64,000 nt of DNA from [Flexibacter] sp. ATCC 35208 (GCF_001975825.1 NZ_MTKN01000033.1:23127-87126), one strand, 5' to 3'; positions 1-10,200 are shown, numbered from the stretch's first letter. Notes: generated by a model not told the origin, from the sequence alone. Translations and numbers: made by a program.

Positions 1-1233
1 GATTATTAGCCCGATCCAGCCCGTTTCGAGTGCTGTTCGGAGGTAACCGCTGTCCGGTGGAAAACCTGCCAGCGGATGGCCTGGATTGTACTGTATACCT
101 AATACCCCGGAAGTGGCTACCCCCCCCCCGATAGGATGCCGCAGTATATAAGGTTGTATGTGATGCCTGTTTTCATCCCTCACGTTCATCGATTCATCAT
201 CTTTGAGGTGAAAGGACGTACGTATACGGTTCACTGTATTATTGCCGGAAAATGGTCCGAACATGAGCACCACGATAAACATAAAGAACCCTGCCATGAA
301 CAGCAATGTTCTACGGTTTGTGATGGTCATCAGAAAATAGATAGCCAGACCACCGGGTATCATAAAGTAAGCCGTACGCGTACCGGAAAAGGCCATGCCC
401 AGGCACATAATGATAATGCCCACTATGAGCCAGTTACGTTGCTTTGGCTTTTGTGTGGTCATGGCCAGTACAATGGCAAATACCACGCTGCACGCCATCA
501 ATATACCATAAGCAGTAGGGTCGGAGAGGAAGGAGAACTTCCTGATCTCACCACCCTGGAAGTACAGTCTGTAACGCACCGGATCACTTACTACCCAGTG
601 CTCTTCAAAGCCCAGTAACCCAAACCATTCCTGGAAACAGCCATAGGCACCACTCAGTACGGACAGGAATAACCAGAGTTTGAGATAATCTTTTACATCT
701 TTGACACTGTTGAAAGTGAACAGGCCGATAAAATAGATCATCACGAAGTTGACAAACTTGCGCACGGTAAATATCCACCCCGATACTGAATACATAGAGG
801 GGTTGAACAATTCGATGAGCAGAAATCCCAGGTACATGATGTACATGTAAGAAACAGGATTCTTCATATACTGCCAGATGCGCTGCTTATGAATCGTCTT
901 TTTATAATAAGCGCCGATGAAGGTCACCGCTGTCAGTACATCGACAGCCACACCCATGGGGAGGGTATCGTCAGACATGCGCTTAATGTAAAACATAAAG
1001 AAACCCACTACCGTAGTAATCAGAAACCCCAGATGGGTATTGAACAGACAGATCAGTGTGACCATGCCTCCTATTAAGCCTGCTGCGATGATCATACCTA
1101 TGCGGTAATCTACGTAGCCCACCAGCAGGCTGATGCCGATGGCTACTACTAACACAGCGGCAAAGGCCAGGGGCTTGTGCAGTAAACCGGACCCTCGCAG
1201 AGGTGCTGCTCCTGTGATGAGTGATGGTCGCAT
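1..1233 (-). CDS. O-antigen ligase/polymerase-like membrane protein (C-terminus beyond window)
   Basis: This is an open minus-strand frame from the ATG at 1233 to the window edge, about 411 codons, without a stop. The protein has many hydrophobic segments and, late in the reading frame, the motif HPIGGGVATSG followed by a Pro/Gly-rich PPDSGY loop. That pattern is typical of the Wzy_C/O-antigen ligase family, which polymerises or ligates lipid-linked glycans on the periplasmic side. It starts 3 bp after a 34-codon membrane peptide gene and is the last visible gene of the minus-strand polysaccharide operon. The GGG codons of the motif come from a run of ten Gs (Cs at 120-129 on the plus strand). 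The frame is open only with the run length as given. Ligase versus polymerase cannot be decided here. Confidence 0.85.
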   Translation of the reverse strand, partial: MRPSLITGAAPLRGSGLLHKPLAFAAVLVVAIGISLLVGYVDYRIGMIIAAGLIGGMVTLICLFNTHLGFLITTVVGFFMFYIKRMSDDTLPMGVAVDVLTAVTFIGAYYKKTIHKQRIWQYMKNPVSYMYIMYLGFLLIELFNPSMYSVSGWIFTVRKFVNFVMIYFIGLFTFNSVKDVKDYLKLWLFLSVLSGAYGCFQEWFGLLGFEEHWVVSDPVRYRLYFQGGEIRKFSFLSDPTAYGILMACSVVFAIVLAMTTQKPKQRNWLIVGIIIMCLGMAFSGTRTAYFMIPGGLAIYFLMTITNRRTLLFMAGFFMFIVVLMFGPFSGNNTVNRIRTSFHLKDDESMNVRDENRHHIQPYILRHPIGGGVATSGVLGIQYNPGHPLAGFPPDSGYLRTALETGWIGLII

Positions 1234-1236
1234 ATC

Positions 1237-1341
1237 TTAGAAGAATAAAACTTTTAATGCCAGAAATAACAACGTGAAGCCAATGAATAGTGTCACGGTG
1301 ATCTCTAATAACCGATCGTCTGAAAACCTGTTATCTTTCAT
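1237..1341 (-). CDS. 34-residue single-pass membrane peptide in the polysaccharide operon
   Basis: A small frame begins at the ATG at 1341, which overlaps the stop of the upstream glycosyltransferase (ATGA), and ends in TAA at 1237, 3 bp before the O-antigen-ligase-like start. The product has a charged N-terminus (MKDNRFSDDRLLE) and then about 20 hydrophobic residues ending LALKVLFF, so it should be one transmembrane helix. Overlap on one side and a 3-bp gap on the other suggest translational coupling and a real gene, because otherwise about 100 bp of the compact operon would be empty. I do not recognise a family. It may be a small partner of the polymerase or flippase, which is inference only. 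Confidence 0.6.
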   Translation of the reverse strand: MKDNRFSDDRLLEITVTLFIGFTLLFLALKVLFF

Positions 1342-2543
1342 GCTTCTACGTTTTGAGTTTGTTCAAGGTATGCCCCCATTAATGCAATACACTGTTCCCA
1401 GGTATGTGAAAATGCAAAGGCTTTTCTTGCTTCCTGCAGTTCGGTGTTATCACCCTCCTGCAGGGCGGTGTCGATGTTTATGATGTAGTCATCTGCTGTC
1501 TTGCAGAGATATACATAAGGTGCAAAGATTTGCATCGCTACCGTATCTGTTGCTACCACCGGTTTGCCCAGTGCCAGGTACTCGTCTATCTTACGGGGAT
1601 AGTTACCAATGGTCATCTCATTGAGCTCCTGTGGATTGATACATACATCAAAAGTGCTGAGCCATGATGGAAGTTCCCCTCCATGACGGGCACCCATGAA
1701 GTGTACGTTCTTCAACTGATGCAGTGAACTGTTACGGAATGCCTCGTCTTCAGGACCAACCAGTATCAGTGTCCATTCAGGACGTTGTGTAGCAATCTGT
1801 TCCAGCAATGAGATGTTGAGCCGGGATTTGATCAATGCACCTACATACCCGATCACAGGGCTTTTGAAATCTTTGAACGGCGGATATTCTTCTTTCGTCC
1901 AACCGAAGTCACAACCCTGTCCGATATCAAAAGATGCTTTGTTATACTTTGCACCATACGCTGCGAGGTAAGCTGAATTGGCAGCGACCATCGTAGCTTT
2001 CTGCATGAGCAATGGTTCCAGTCTTACGCCATGCTTTTTGAAATATGGCTGACTGGTCAGGTTATCCCTGATATAGTAGATCGTTTCCTTTACACCTTCC
2101 AGCAATTCAGGCAGGTACTGTGCACGGAAAAAATCATTATCGATAAACAACAACGCATCGTTAAATCCAAGTCGCTTAGCTGCCTGGTTGATTTCGCGGG
2201 CGAGTCTTTTATTGTTGACTAAGTTGATCCTGTCAAAGATCGATGGCACGGGAATCCAGTTGATAGATTCCAATACGGTACGTGGATCCAGGGTCCAGAG
2301 CGAAGCAGAGACAGGCTTCAGATCGTTGGTGTCGCCACGGAGGCTTGCTTTTCTGGTCAGCACCATTTCGTCGTCGCTGGATCGGATGGCAGAGATCCTG
2401 TCCAGTGCCCTGTTTACGTACAATACACGGTTGTATTGTGACAGTTCCTGCGCCATGTTCTTACAGTTACTCCCGATCTTAATATCCCAGGGCTGTAAGC
2501 CTACTACGATTATATCCCTGTTCCTGATCATCTGGCTTTCCAT
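1338..2543 (-). CDS. GT4-type glycosyltransferase (TuaH-like)
   Basis: The 401-residue protein has a Rossmann-type N-terminus (DIIVVGLQPWD) and a GT-B C-terminal half. It includes IGYVGAL near the domain boundary and YPRKIDEYLALGKPVVAT near the end, the region that normally binds the nucleotide-sugar donor. This fits retaining glycosyltransferases of the GT4/GT1 type, with TuaH-like proteins of polysaccharide loci as the nearest remembered match. It probably adds one sugar to the lipid-linked repeat unit on the cytoplasmic face. The gene overlaps the upstream flippase by 16 bp and the downstream small peptide by 4 bp. Another in-frame ATG at 2531 would clear most of the overlap. Donor and acceptor are unknown. 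Confidence 0.85.
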   Translation of the reverse strand: MESQMIRNRDIIVVGLQPWDIKIGSNCKNMAQELSQYNRVLYVNRALDRISAIRSSDDEMVLTRKASLRGDTNDLKPVSASLWTLDPRTVLESINWIPVPSIFDRINLVNNKRLAREINQAAKRLGFNDALLFIDNDFFRAQYLPELLEGVKETIYYIRDNLTSQPYFKKHGVRLEPLLMQKATMVAANSAYLAAYGAKYNKASFDIGQGCDFGWTKEEYPPFKDFKSPVIGYVGALIKSRLNISLLEQIATQRPEWTLILVGPEDEAFRNSSLHQLKNVHFMGARHGGELPSWLSTFDVCINPQELNEMTIGNYPRKIDEYLALGKPVVATDTVAMQIFAPYVYLCKTADDYIINIDTALQEGDNTELQEARKAFAFSHTWEQCIALMGAYLEQTQNVEA

Positions 2544-3877
2544 TTTAGTAAATAACGTTGCTGTACCACGGAGATCGCTTCCGGGTAGAATTGCAGCATA
2601 TATTTCCCCACATTGAGCAAGCTGGTATTGAGCTTACGGTACAGTATGGTCTGCGTGATAATGAAGCAGATACCATATGAGGTCATGGTACCATAAGCAG
2701 CGCCCATCAGTCCCATCTGCCGGGTATAGAACATGCAGATGAATATATTACAGATAGCCGTTACAGTGATTACATAAAAATTCAGTTTGGGCAGGCCAAT
2801 TGAATCCATAATAGTGCCAAACTGCTTGATGAAGGGCAGAAACAGGCCATAAAATATAGTTATCTGCAAAATAGGTACCGCTTCCATATATCCCTGACCT
2901 GCGATGATGCCGATCACCAGCCTGGGTAACAATACAATAGCAAGGCTGGCGGGTACTGCGATTGCGAGAATTGTACCTACAGCTCTTTCATAATAGTACT
3001 TCACCATTTCGATGTTACCGTCTTCCATCATCTTCGCCGTCTTAGGAAATAAAATATCACCTAAGACCTGCGAAGGCACATCTACCAGATTGGATATACG
3101 CAAACATACATTGTACAAGGCAACTGATGGGGTTCCTAAAAAAGAAGATATAATAAATGTATCCGTATTACGGAACAAAGAAGAACTCACGTTCGTACCA
3201 AACACCCATCTACCAAAGGTCCAAAGCCTGGTGAACCATTCCTTATGATACTTAATCTGACGGGTCACAAAGTTCCGGGCAAAGTAGCCGGATACGATGG
3301 TGCCACATACCAAACCTGCATCGAAGTAGAGGATGAGGTGGGTAAGGGTAATATTATGATCTATCAGTAAATGCGCGACGATCAAAATAAAACTTGTACC
3401 CTGACGACTTAAATATCCCCAGAAAATGCCCCTGAAGTCAGCATTGGCATTCTGTACCCATTCAAAATGAGAGAAGGGAACTAACAACAATAAACCGGGC
3501 AGGAACAGGTACATCACCATCGCCAATGGGGGGGCCTGCAATAGCTTGCTCACGGGAATGATAAAGGCCGCGATCAGGATACCGATCAGGACTGTGATCA
3601 CAATATTGAGGTACAGAGCAGCAGACTGTATATGGGGGTGTTCTTCCGTAGCGTGACCATTGATGTATTTGATCACAGCGTTTTTAATCAGACTTTGTCT
3701 TATGATCTCGATAATACCGGTATATACGAGAAAGAGGTTCCATACGCCCATGTCAGACTTGGTCAGTGAGCGGGTTAATACCAGCACACTGCCGATCCCG
3801 AACAGGAGTACGGCGATTTTCTGTAATCCGCTGTAGATGCCGGATTTCAGCCAGTAGGTGTATTTTGGGTTGCTCAT
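2528..3877 (-). CDS. Wzx-like polysaccharide flippase (MOP superfamily)
   Basis: This is a 449-residue polytopic membrane protein with roughly 12 to 14 hydrophobic segments. The N-terminus (IAVLLFGIGSVLVLTRSL, then MGVWNLFLVYTGIIEIIRQ) has the layout of oligosaccharide flippases of the PST/Wzx family. The likely role is to move the undecaprenyl-linked repeat unit across the inner membrane for the polymerase encoded two genes downstream. It lies 3 bp after the acyltransferase gene and overlaps the following glycosyltransferase, so the genes are probably co-transcribed. The specific substrate is unknown. Confidence 0.88.
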   Translation of the reverse strand: MSNPKYTYWLKSGIYSGLQKIAVLLFGIGSVLVLTRSLTKSDMGVWNLFLVYTGIIEIIRQSLIKNAVIKYINGHATEEHPHIQSAALYLNIVITVLIGILIAAFIIPVSKLLQAPPLAMVMYLFLPGLLLLVPFSHFEWVQNANADFRGIFWGYLSRQGTSFILIVAHLLIDHNITLTHLILYFDAGLVCGTIVSGYFARNFVTRQIKYHKEWFTRLWTFGRWVFGTNVSSSLFRNTDTFIISSFLGTPSVALYNVCLRISNLVDVPSQVLGDILFPKTAKMMEDGNIEMVKYYYERAVGTILAIAVPASLAIVLLPRLVIGIIAGQGYMEAVPILQITIFYGLFLPFIKQFGTIMDSIGLPKLNFYVITVTAICNIFICMFYTRQMGLMGAAYGTMTSYGICFIITQTILYRKLNTSLLNVGKYMLQFYPEAISVVQQRYLLKWKAR

Positions 3878-3880
3878 TTT

Positions 3881-4954
3881 TTAGCTTAATTTAAGTTCCA
3901 TGGGCTTTTCCAGGCTATACAGCCACCATGCACCTGCGCGCATAGCTGCCTTGTATAGCAGGATGGGGATCACAACGGCAAAGCATAAACAGATCACTAA
4001 CAACACTGGCAGGTAGGTGATGTGAAACACTTTTACCAGGCACATACGCACTGCAGATGCGACCAACACATGAGAAACGTAAATGTAAAGTGAATGGAAT
4101 CCTGCTACCCGCAGCAGCTTTACACTGCCATAGCGCTGTAAAAGGAATGATATATTGATCATAAATGCACAACCCACGAGCGCGATGAGCGCAAATAATA
4201 AAGGTTGATGTTCTTCTACAAAAAGATTGTACTTCATCTCTGAATTCGTCATCAGGAAGTAATACTGGCCTGCGGCAAAGAAGGGCAGGAGGGCGGCAAA
4301 CAATCCCCAGCTGCCATACAGGGGATACTTAGTGCTATCCAATATCTGATCCGCAACGAGTTCGCCGATGGCGAAGAAGATATAGAAGTGACAGATGTCG
4401 TAAATAAAGCCGAGATCAATATGATGTACGGAGACATAACTGCTGTACATATAAGCAGCCAAACCGATCACCAGCTGGTGCCAGATCTTCAGCCGCAGTT
4501 TTTCTTTCGTGAGTATATACAACACTGTTACATTGAATAATGCATAGAGGTACCAGAACTGATCGATGCGGCGGGGGTATATAAAAATATACCCGTAATC
4601 CGCCCAACCCCTGTCTGCATTCACCAGTCCACTCAGACAGATTTGAATGGTGATCTGCAATGCGGACCATAAGAGATATGGATACAGCAGGATGTTGAAT
4701 TTATTAACGATCAGGCTCTTCATCCCTCTCTTTGCCAGACTTTTACCAATGAACACACCAGACAGGATGAAGAACAGGGGCATACGGAAACTGTAGAAAA
4801 TGATGTTTGCATTTTCCAGCCACTTAAACTGTGAAGCCTCCACACCTGAGCGGCTAATGCCCTCAAAGATATGACGGTACAGTACCAGTATGATGGCAAT
4901 GCCCCGCGCGTAATCTATCCACGCCAGCCTGTTGCCGGGTTTCACTGTGCTCAT
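3881..4954 (-). CDS. Acyltransferase family 3 membrane protein
   Basis: The 357-residue integral membrane protein opens with RLAWIDYARGIAIILVLYRHIFEG, shown here only as its key features: an Asp-Tyr-Ala-Arg-Gly start and a conserved Arg-His pair in the first helix, as in the Acyl_transf_3 (OafA/NodX) family. About ten membrane segments follow. Such proteins usually O-acetylate or otherwise acylate surface sugars. The start codon overlaps the stop of the upstream Wzz-type gene (TAATG at 4952-4956), which indicates translational coupling. A second family member is encoded at 14294-15460. Both probably modify the glycan made by this locus. Confidence 0.87.
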   Translation of the reverse strand: MSTVKPGNRLAWIDYARGIAIILVLYRHIFEGISRSGVEASQFKWLENANIIFYSFRMPLFFILSGVFIGKSLAKRGMKSLIVNKFNILLYPYLLWSALQITIQICLSGLVNADRGWADYGYIFIYPRRIDQFWYLYALFNVTVLYILTKEKLRLKIWHQLVIGLAAYMYSSYVSVHHIDLGFIYDICHFYIFFAIGELVADQILDSTKYPLYGSWGLFAALLPFFAAGQYYFLMTNSEMKYNLFVEEHQPLLFALIALVGCAFMINISFLLQRYGSVKLLRVAGFHSLYIYVSHVLVASAVRMCLVKVFHITYLPVLLVICLCFAVVIPILLYKAAMRAGAWWLYSLEKPMELKLS

Positions 4955-7140
4955 TATAGATCTATATTTTCGGGTTCAACAAAGTTCAATATTGCACCAC
5001 TGAACTTACCATTCAGACTTTGCAGGAAAGAAATAGTCTCCCTATCTGTCTGGTTCACACCTGATCTTGCAGATACGACGGTAATGATGGTATCGGCATA
5101 CTGCATCAGTTCTTTACTATCTGCACGCTCATTCAACGCAGCACCTTCCAGCAGGATGTAATCATATTCCCTGGTAAGTGCACCCAGGTATTCCAGCAGG
5201 TTGCCCGGTTTCAGTATTTCAGCAGGCGTATATTCGCCACCTTCACAACCAATGATAAATACATTGGGCATGGTGGTAGGAGAGATAAGGTCTGCGATCT
5301 GTCCGGAATTAAATTCATTAGAATTAAAACTCTCCAACACGGGCTTCGCTTCAAATTCCTGTGTCAGTGAATTATGTGGAAACTGTGTATCAATAATCAA
5401 TACTCTCTTATGACTCAGACTTAAGCTATATGCCAGTGCTTTCAGAATAGTAGATTTACCTTCGCCCGGTTTCCCACTGGTAAGCAGGAAGATCTTCTTA
5501 CCACTGTGCTCCATTTCAAAACGCAGTTTACGCAGGAGTTCCCGGAAAGCAGCCGTATCATGTTGTTTAAGGGTTGGATCGGTAAAGATCTCTTCCAGTG
5601 GTGTTTTCTTCAGGTTGATCCTGTTTACTACACCCAGTAGTTTCAGTTCAAGAATACGCAGGAACTGGGTCGGAGTCTTGATGCTCACATCAATATATTC
5701 CAGGAAGATGATGAGGATACAGCAGAACACCGCTACGGCCATACCAGCCATTGCGACAATAATGATACGTTTGGAAGGCTCAGGTTCAACCGCAGGCTGA
5801 CCATACAGGATCTGGTGGAAGTTATCCATCGGTGCGATCTTGTTGTTCACCGCTGCATCGTAACGGGATTTGATGCTTTCATATTCCTGTTGTGCCAGTT
5901 CTACTTCTTTCTGCAGCGCAAGGTTGTTTGCACCTCTTGACGCAGCAGCGCCCATAGTGCCATTCAGCTGTCTGATCTTTTGTTCGTAAAAAGCAATGTT
6001 TTGTTGGGTAGATCTTACCTGCAGGTCCAGGTCGCTTTTCTTCTGTTGCAGGTCTGCCCTGGTGGTACCCGGGCTGGCGGCACTGGGAGCTGCAGAAGCA
6101 ATAGCCATCAGTTTGGAAGAATAATCGTTTCTCGCCTTTTTGTATTTGTTATACAGTTCCGGATCGCTCCCGCCTTTGCTCTGGTATTCATTAGAGGCAT
6201 CATTCATTTTTTCACGCAGGGTGGCCAGCTCTGAATTAGAGCTATTGGTAGATGCTGCATTTTGTGTGCTGGTGCTTTCCATTTCAGACAGGCGCTGGGT
6301 CACCTGCTGGCTGGCCAGTTGTGCACTGTTCAGGATTGCCTTTTCATCAGCGAGTCTGCTTTCGAAGTTGGAGATCTGTTCCAGTGTGTTGGAACTTTCC
6401 ACAGTGGCATCGAGGGTACCCATTGTTTTGATGTTACCAATCTTGCCATCCAGTTCCTCACGCTTCTGGTCTACCAGTTTCTTCAGCGTTTCGATGTTCT
6501 GAACAGTTTGCTGGTTACGGCTGGATTCATAGTTGCGCATGAATTCAGTTACGACCTGGTTCACGATATAAGCACTCAGCTCCGGATTGATAGAGCGATA
6601 CTGAATATCGATATAGTCCGTTCTTTGTACCCGACCTACGTACAATACATTGCGCATTGTTTCGAGATCGTATTTATATATCATCATCAGTTCCTGGATG
6701 TCCCTTTCCTGGGGATCGAAAGAACTGAGCAATTTCTCTTCGTTGTATTTTTTGTTGAGGATTTCTATTGCCTTCTGTCTATTCAGTTTACGATAGACAG
6801 GGTTTTTACGATCCTCTACAGAGGGTACCCTGTAGGGTTTGTCAGGGTTTTCCAGGTCATGCAGCATGAGGCTATAACCGGTCATGCCTAATACACGGGG
6901 TGACTTGATGGCCTCGACAGCGTTGTTGAATTTTACATCAATTTCATACACGTTGAAGCTTTCATCTTTAAGTTTTACCTGGTCACTCATGGTGTACCCG
7001 GTAGCAATTTGGGAAACAGACTTGTACAGTTTTTCCTGGTTGAGGGTTAACAAAAAAGCCGCCAGCACCGCTATAAAAGTGCTGATGATGATTAACCATT
7101 TTCTCCTCAGTAGTGATTTGAATAAATAAATCAAATCCAT
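4954..7140 (-). CDS. Wzz/GumC-type polysaccharide co-polymerase fused to a BY-kinase-like ATPase
   Basis: The 728-residue protein has an N-terminal Wzz segment with a membrane helix after RRKWLIII, a long periplasmic coiled-coil region (about residues 190-440), a second membrane helix near residue 460, and a cytoplasmic ATPase. Its Walker A is SGKPGEGKST, near residue 555. Such proteins control chain length in Wzy-dependent capsule and exopolysaccharide assembly. Two features differ from active tyrosine autokinases. The Walker A' and B regions read LIIDTQFPHN and ILLEGAALN, so the Walker B aspartate position seems to be Glu. The C-terminus (FVEPENIDL) has no tyrosine cluster. It may therefore be a nucleotide-binding regulator and not a kinase. 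It is first in its operon. Confidence 0.88.
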   Translation of the reverse strand: MDLIYLFKSLLRRKWLIIISTFIAVLAAFLLTLNQEKLYKSVSQIATGYTMSDQVKLKDESFNVYEIDVKFNNAVEAIKSPRVLGMTGYSLMLHDLENPDKPYRVPSVEDRKNPVYRKLNRQKAIEILNKKYNEEKLLSSFDPQERDIQELMMIYKYDLETMRNVLYVGRVQRTDYIDIQYRSINPELSAYIVNQVVTEFMRNYESSRNQQTVQNIETLKKLVDQKREELDGKIGNIKTMGTLDATVESSNTLEQISNFESRLADEKAILNSAQLASQQVTQRLSEMESTSTQNAASTNSSNSELATLREKMNDASNEYQSKGGSDPELYNKYKKARNDYSSKLMAIASAAPSAASPGTTRADLQQKKSDLDLQVRSTQQNIAFYEQKIRQLNGTMGAAASRGANNLALQKEVELAQQEYESIKSRYDAAVNNKIAPMDNFHQILYGQPAVEPEPSKRIIIVAMAGMAVAVFCCILIIFLEYIDVSIKTPTQFLRILELKLLGVVNRINLKKTPLEEIFTDPTLKQHDTAAFRELLRKLRFEMEHSGKKIFLLTSGKPGEGKSTILKALAYSLSLSHKRVLIIDTQFPHNSLTQEFEAKPVLESFNSNEFNSGQIADLISPTTMPNVFIIGCEGGEYTPAEILKPGNLLEYLGALTREYDYILLEGAALNERADSKELMQYADTIITVVSARSGVNQTDRETISFLQSLNGKFSGAILNFVEPENIDL

Positions 7141-7184
7141 ATCGGCGTATTCTTTAAAGTGTAAAAAAATCTAATCTAAAATGA

Positions 7185-7218
7185 CCGAAAAAATCCGGCT
7201 TACACCGGACTTTTTCGG
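7185..7218 (-). terminator. Intrinsic-type hairpin after the giant esterase gene
   Basis: A 14-bp stem (7185-7198 with 7205-7218, one G-U pair, 6-nt loop) lies in the 120-bp gap between the stop of the giant esterase gene (7261) and the start of the Wzz gene (7140). It probably ends the long esterase transcript. The following T-run is weak, so efficiency is uncertain. Confidence 0.6.
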
Positions 7219-7260
7219 TAACAAATAAGTAATCAATCAAAGAATGGTAATTATCAATTA

Positions 7261-10200
7261 TTAATTCTTAATCAACTTCACTGTCTTCACTACATTTTCT
7301 CCATCTAACACACGCAGGATGCAAGGACCAGCTGGAATCTGAGATGTACTGAGATCGACATTGATCCGCTGACTGCCGGCATCCAGTTTCCCAAGTGATC
7401 TTGCGTAAAGGATCTTACCTGAAATATCTGAGACTACGATGCTCACATTGCTGCTGGTTTTACCAGTATTTGCCATATCCAGGGTTACGCTGGAAACGAA
7501 CGGATTCGGATAAACATTGGTCAGCGTCACTTTGTCTGCTGCATCGGAATTAGTCAGTTCACCTGTCAGGTAGTTGTTCTTCTTAGCCATGATCAGGGAT
7601 TGATCCAGGTCACTGCTGCTCGGCGTATACTGTTGAATCACCAGGGCGCCGATGTAGCCGTAGATGGAGTTACCACCTGCTTTTACATTGATGAGCGCTT
7701 CACCGTTTGCATCAGGAACGATATCGTTGATCTGAACGGTATTGCTGGTGTTATAAGAAGCATTCAGCGATACAGTGGTGGTACCAACGGTGTAGTTGGT
7801 CGTTCTGTCTCCGTCGCCATCGCGGCTTGCGAAGAATACGAAGTTGTAGCGCTTAGCCAGGTTCAGACCGGAGATCTTCAGCTGACCATTCACATTGATA
7901 TCCACCCAGTAGGTACTGCTGATGACGTTGTCAGGATAGATGCCTGAATTGTTACCAGTGTTCATACCATAAGGGTTATCACCCGTGAAGGCCTGTGTGA
8001 TGGTCATGGTCAGACCGGTATTGTTGCCACTTTCATCTTTCAGGTTCGGGAACGTAGAACCCAGGGCAGGTCCGGAGTTGGTATTGTTCCATGGCGTACC
8101 TGCAGGAGTGTATACGTTACAGTTGATGTACACAGCGTTGATGAAAGTAGAAGCACTCGCTACATTGGTAAAGTCAGAACTGGCAGTATCCTTAATGGCG
8201 CGGATCTTATAGTAGTAGCGGGTATCTGTTCCCAGACCTGCATCTGTATAAGAGTTCACGTTATTACCTACTGTAGTCAGCAGGGAGAAGGTACTGTTGT
8301 CAGTAGAACGGTATACCTGGAATCCGGTCTCGTTCGTTGAGTTATCCTGCCATTTCAGATTGATACTGGTCTTGCCGGTAGCAATCGCAGTAGCGTTGGT
8401 AGGATTGAGCGGAGAACCGTTGTCGATGTAGTATTGTAATACTACTGAGTTGATATAACCGTAAGTAGCGCCGGTAGACTGTTTCACAGTGAACTGGATA
8501 GCGCCGGTGCTGTCTGCAGAGATACCGTTGATCTGAACAGTATTGGTGCTGTTATTCGCAGCGTTCAGCGTGACGGTGTTGCTGCCTACTGTAAAGTCCG
8601 TGTTCTTGTTATCGTTCCCTGTACGGCTGCCAAAGAAGATCAGGTTGTAGCGGTAAGTGGAAGACAGACCGGTGAACTTGATCCTTCTTGCTGTAGACTC
8701 ACTGGTGTAGTAAGTGGTCGCAATAACGTTGTCAGGATATACGCCGCTGTTGTTGCCTGTGGAAGCACCGCTTGCGTTGGTACCGGAGAAGGCATCCAGC
8801 ACAGCGATCTTGATGGCGGTAGCAGCGCCGGTTTCGTCGATGGCGTTATTGATAACAGCTGTATTGTACGGATAAGTATTGAAGTTGTTCCATGGTGCGT
8901 CTGCAGGCAACGTCTGGTTGAAGTTGAAGTACAGTGATGTCAGGTTCTTATCCCTGATATAGATCACGAATGTTCTTGTAGCACTTCCACCATTGTTGTC
9001 AGTAGCTGTGATGGGCACAGTATACTTACCTACGTTTCCGGCAGCAGGAGTGATGCTGATAGCACCTGTACCATCGCCATTGTCAGTCAGTTTAGCGAAT
9101 GATGGCAGGTTGGTTGCTTTCAGTGTCAGGATGTCGCCTGCATCGTCAATCGCGCGAAGGGTAACGTTAGCGGTTTCGTTATTCTTGATAGTTACACCTG
9201 CGATGCTGTCGAGTTTAGGTGCATTGTTGCCGGTAGTAATTGTAACGGTATCAGAGAATGCAGAATTACCATTTCCATTGATTGCCCTGATAGCGTAGAA
9301 GTAAGTCTTGTTTGCCTTAGCAGAAGTATCTGTGTAGCTTACGGCATTTGCAGCGGCTGTTGGTGTGAGCAGGCTGTAAGCACCTGTTCTGGTGGCAGCG
9401 CGCCAGATCTCGTAAGCGGTTTCGTTGAAGGCAACGTCTTTCCAGGTGAGGTTCACACCAGTTGTACCGCTGGCTACAGCCAGGTTGGTTGGTTTGGCAG
9501 GTGCGTTACCATCATCATAAGATACTTTCACCACCATTGCATTCAGGTAGCCATAAACAGAGCCGGTACCATTTTGCAGATCGATGCTGATTTCATTGTT
9601 TGCATCAGGAGCGACATTGTTGATCGCAACTGTATTCTTTGTATTGGAAGAAGCCTGTAAAGAAACGGTTGTCGTACCGATGGTATAATTGGTCAGACGA
9701 TTGTCAGTTACATCCGCACGTGCACCAAAGAAAGTGAAGCTATACTTGCTGGTGCTGCTCAGACCATACAGTTTCAGTGTTTGCTTGGTCGTGTTGGTCC
9801 AGTAAGCAGTTCTCATCACGTTGTCTGGATAAACACCGGAGTTGTTGCCGGTATTGGTACCATAGTAGTTAGAACCGTTACCCAGTGCGCCCCAGTTACT
9901 TACAATTTTGATACCTACTGTAGTGGCTACGCTGTTCTGATCTTTCAGATTAGGGAACAGGTCGTTTTGTACCGGTGCCTTGTTTGTACTGTTCCATGGA
10001 GAAGATGGAGGATAAGATCCATCAGAGAAATTCACATAGAGTGTACGGCTTGGATCCACATCCGTCACTGTGATAGCGAAGGTTTTGGTATCGATACCAC
10101 CTTTACCATCGTTAGCATTAACAGTAACATTGTAAGTACCTGCGTCGATGTAAGTAGGAGCGAGGGCGATCGTCGCATTGTTACCACTATTAGTCAGTGT

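Noticed and set aside
136..618. Plus-strand 160-codon frame opposite the O-antigen-ligase-like gene
   Set aside because: The minus strand encodes a clear membrane protein with the conserved HPIGGGVATSG motif over this stretch. The plus frame gives a composition rich in His and Cys with no family features.
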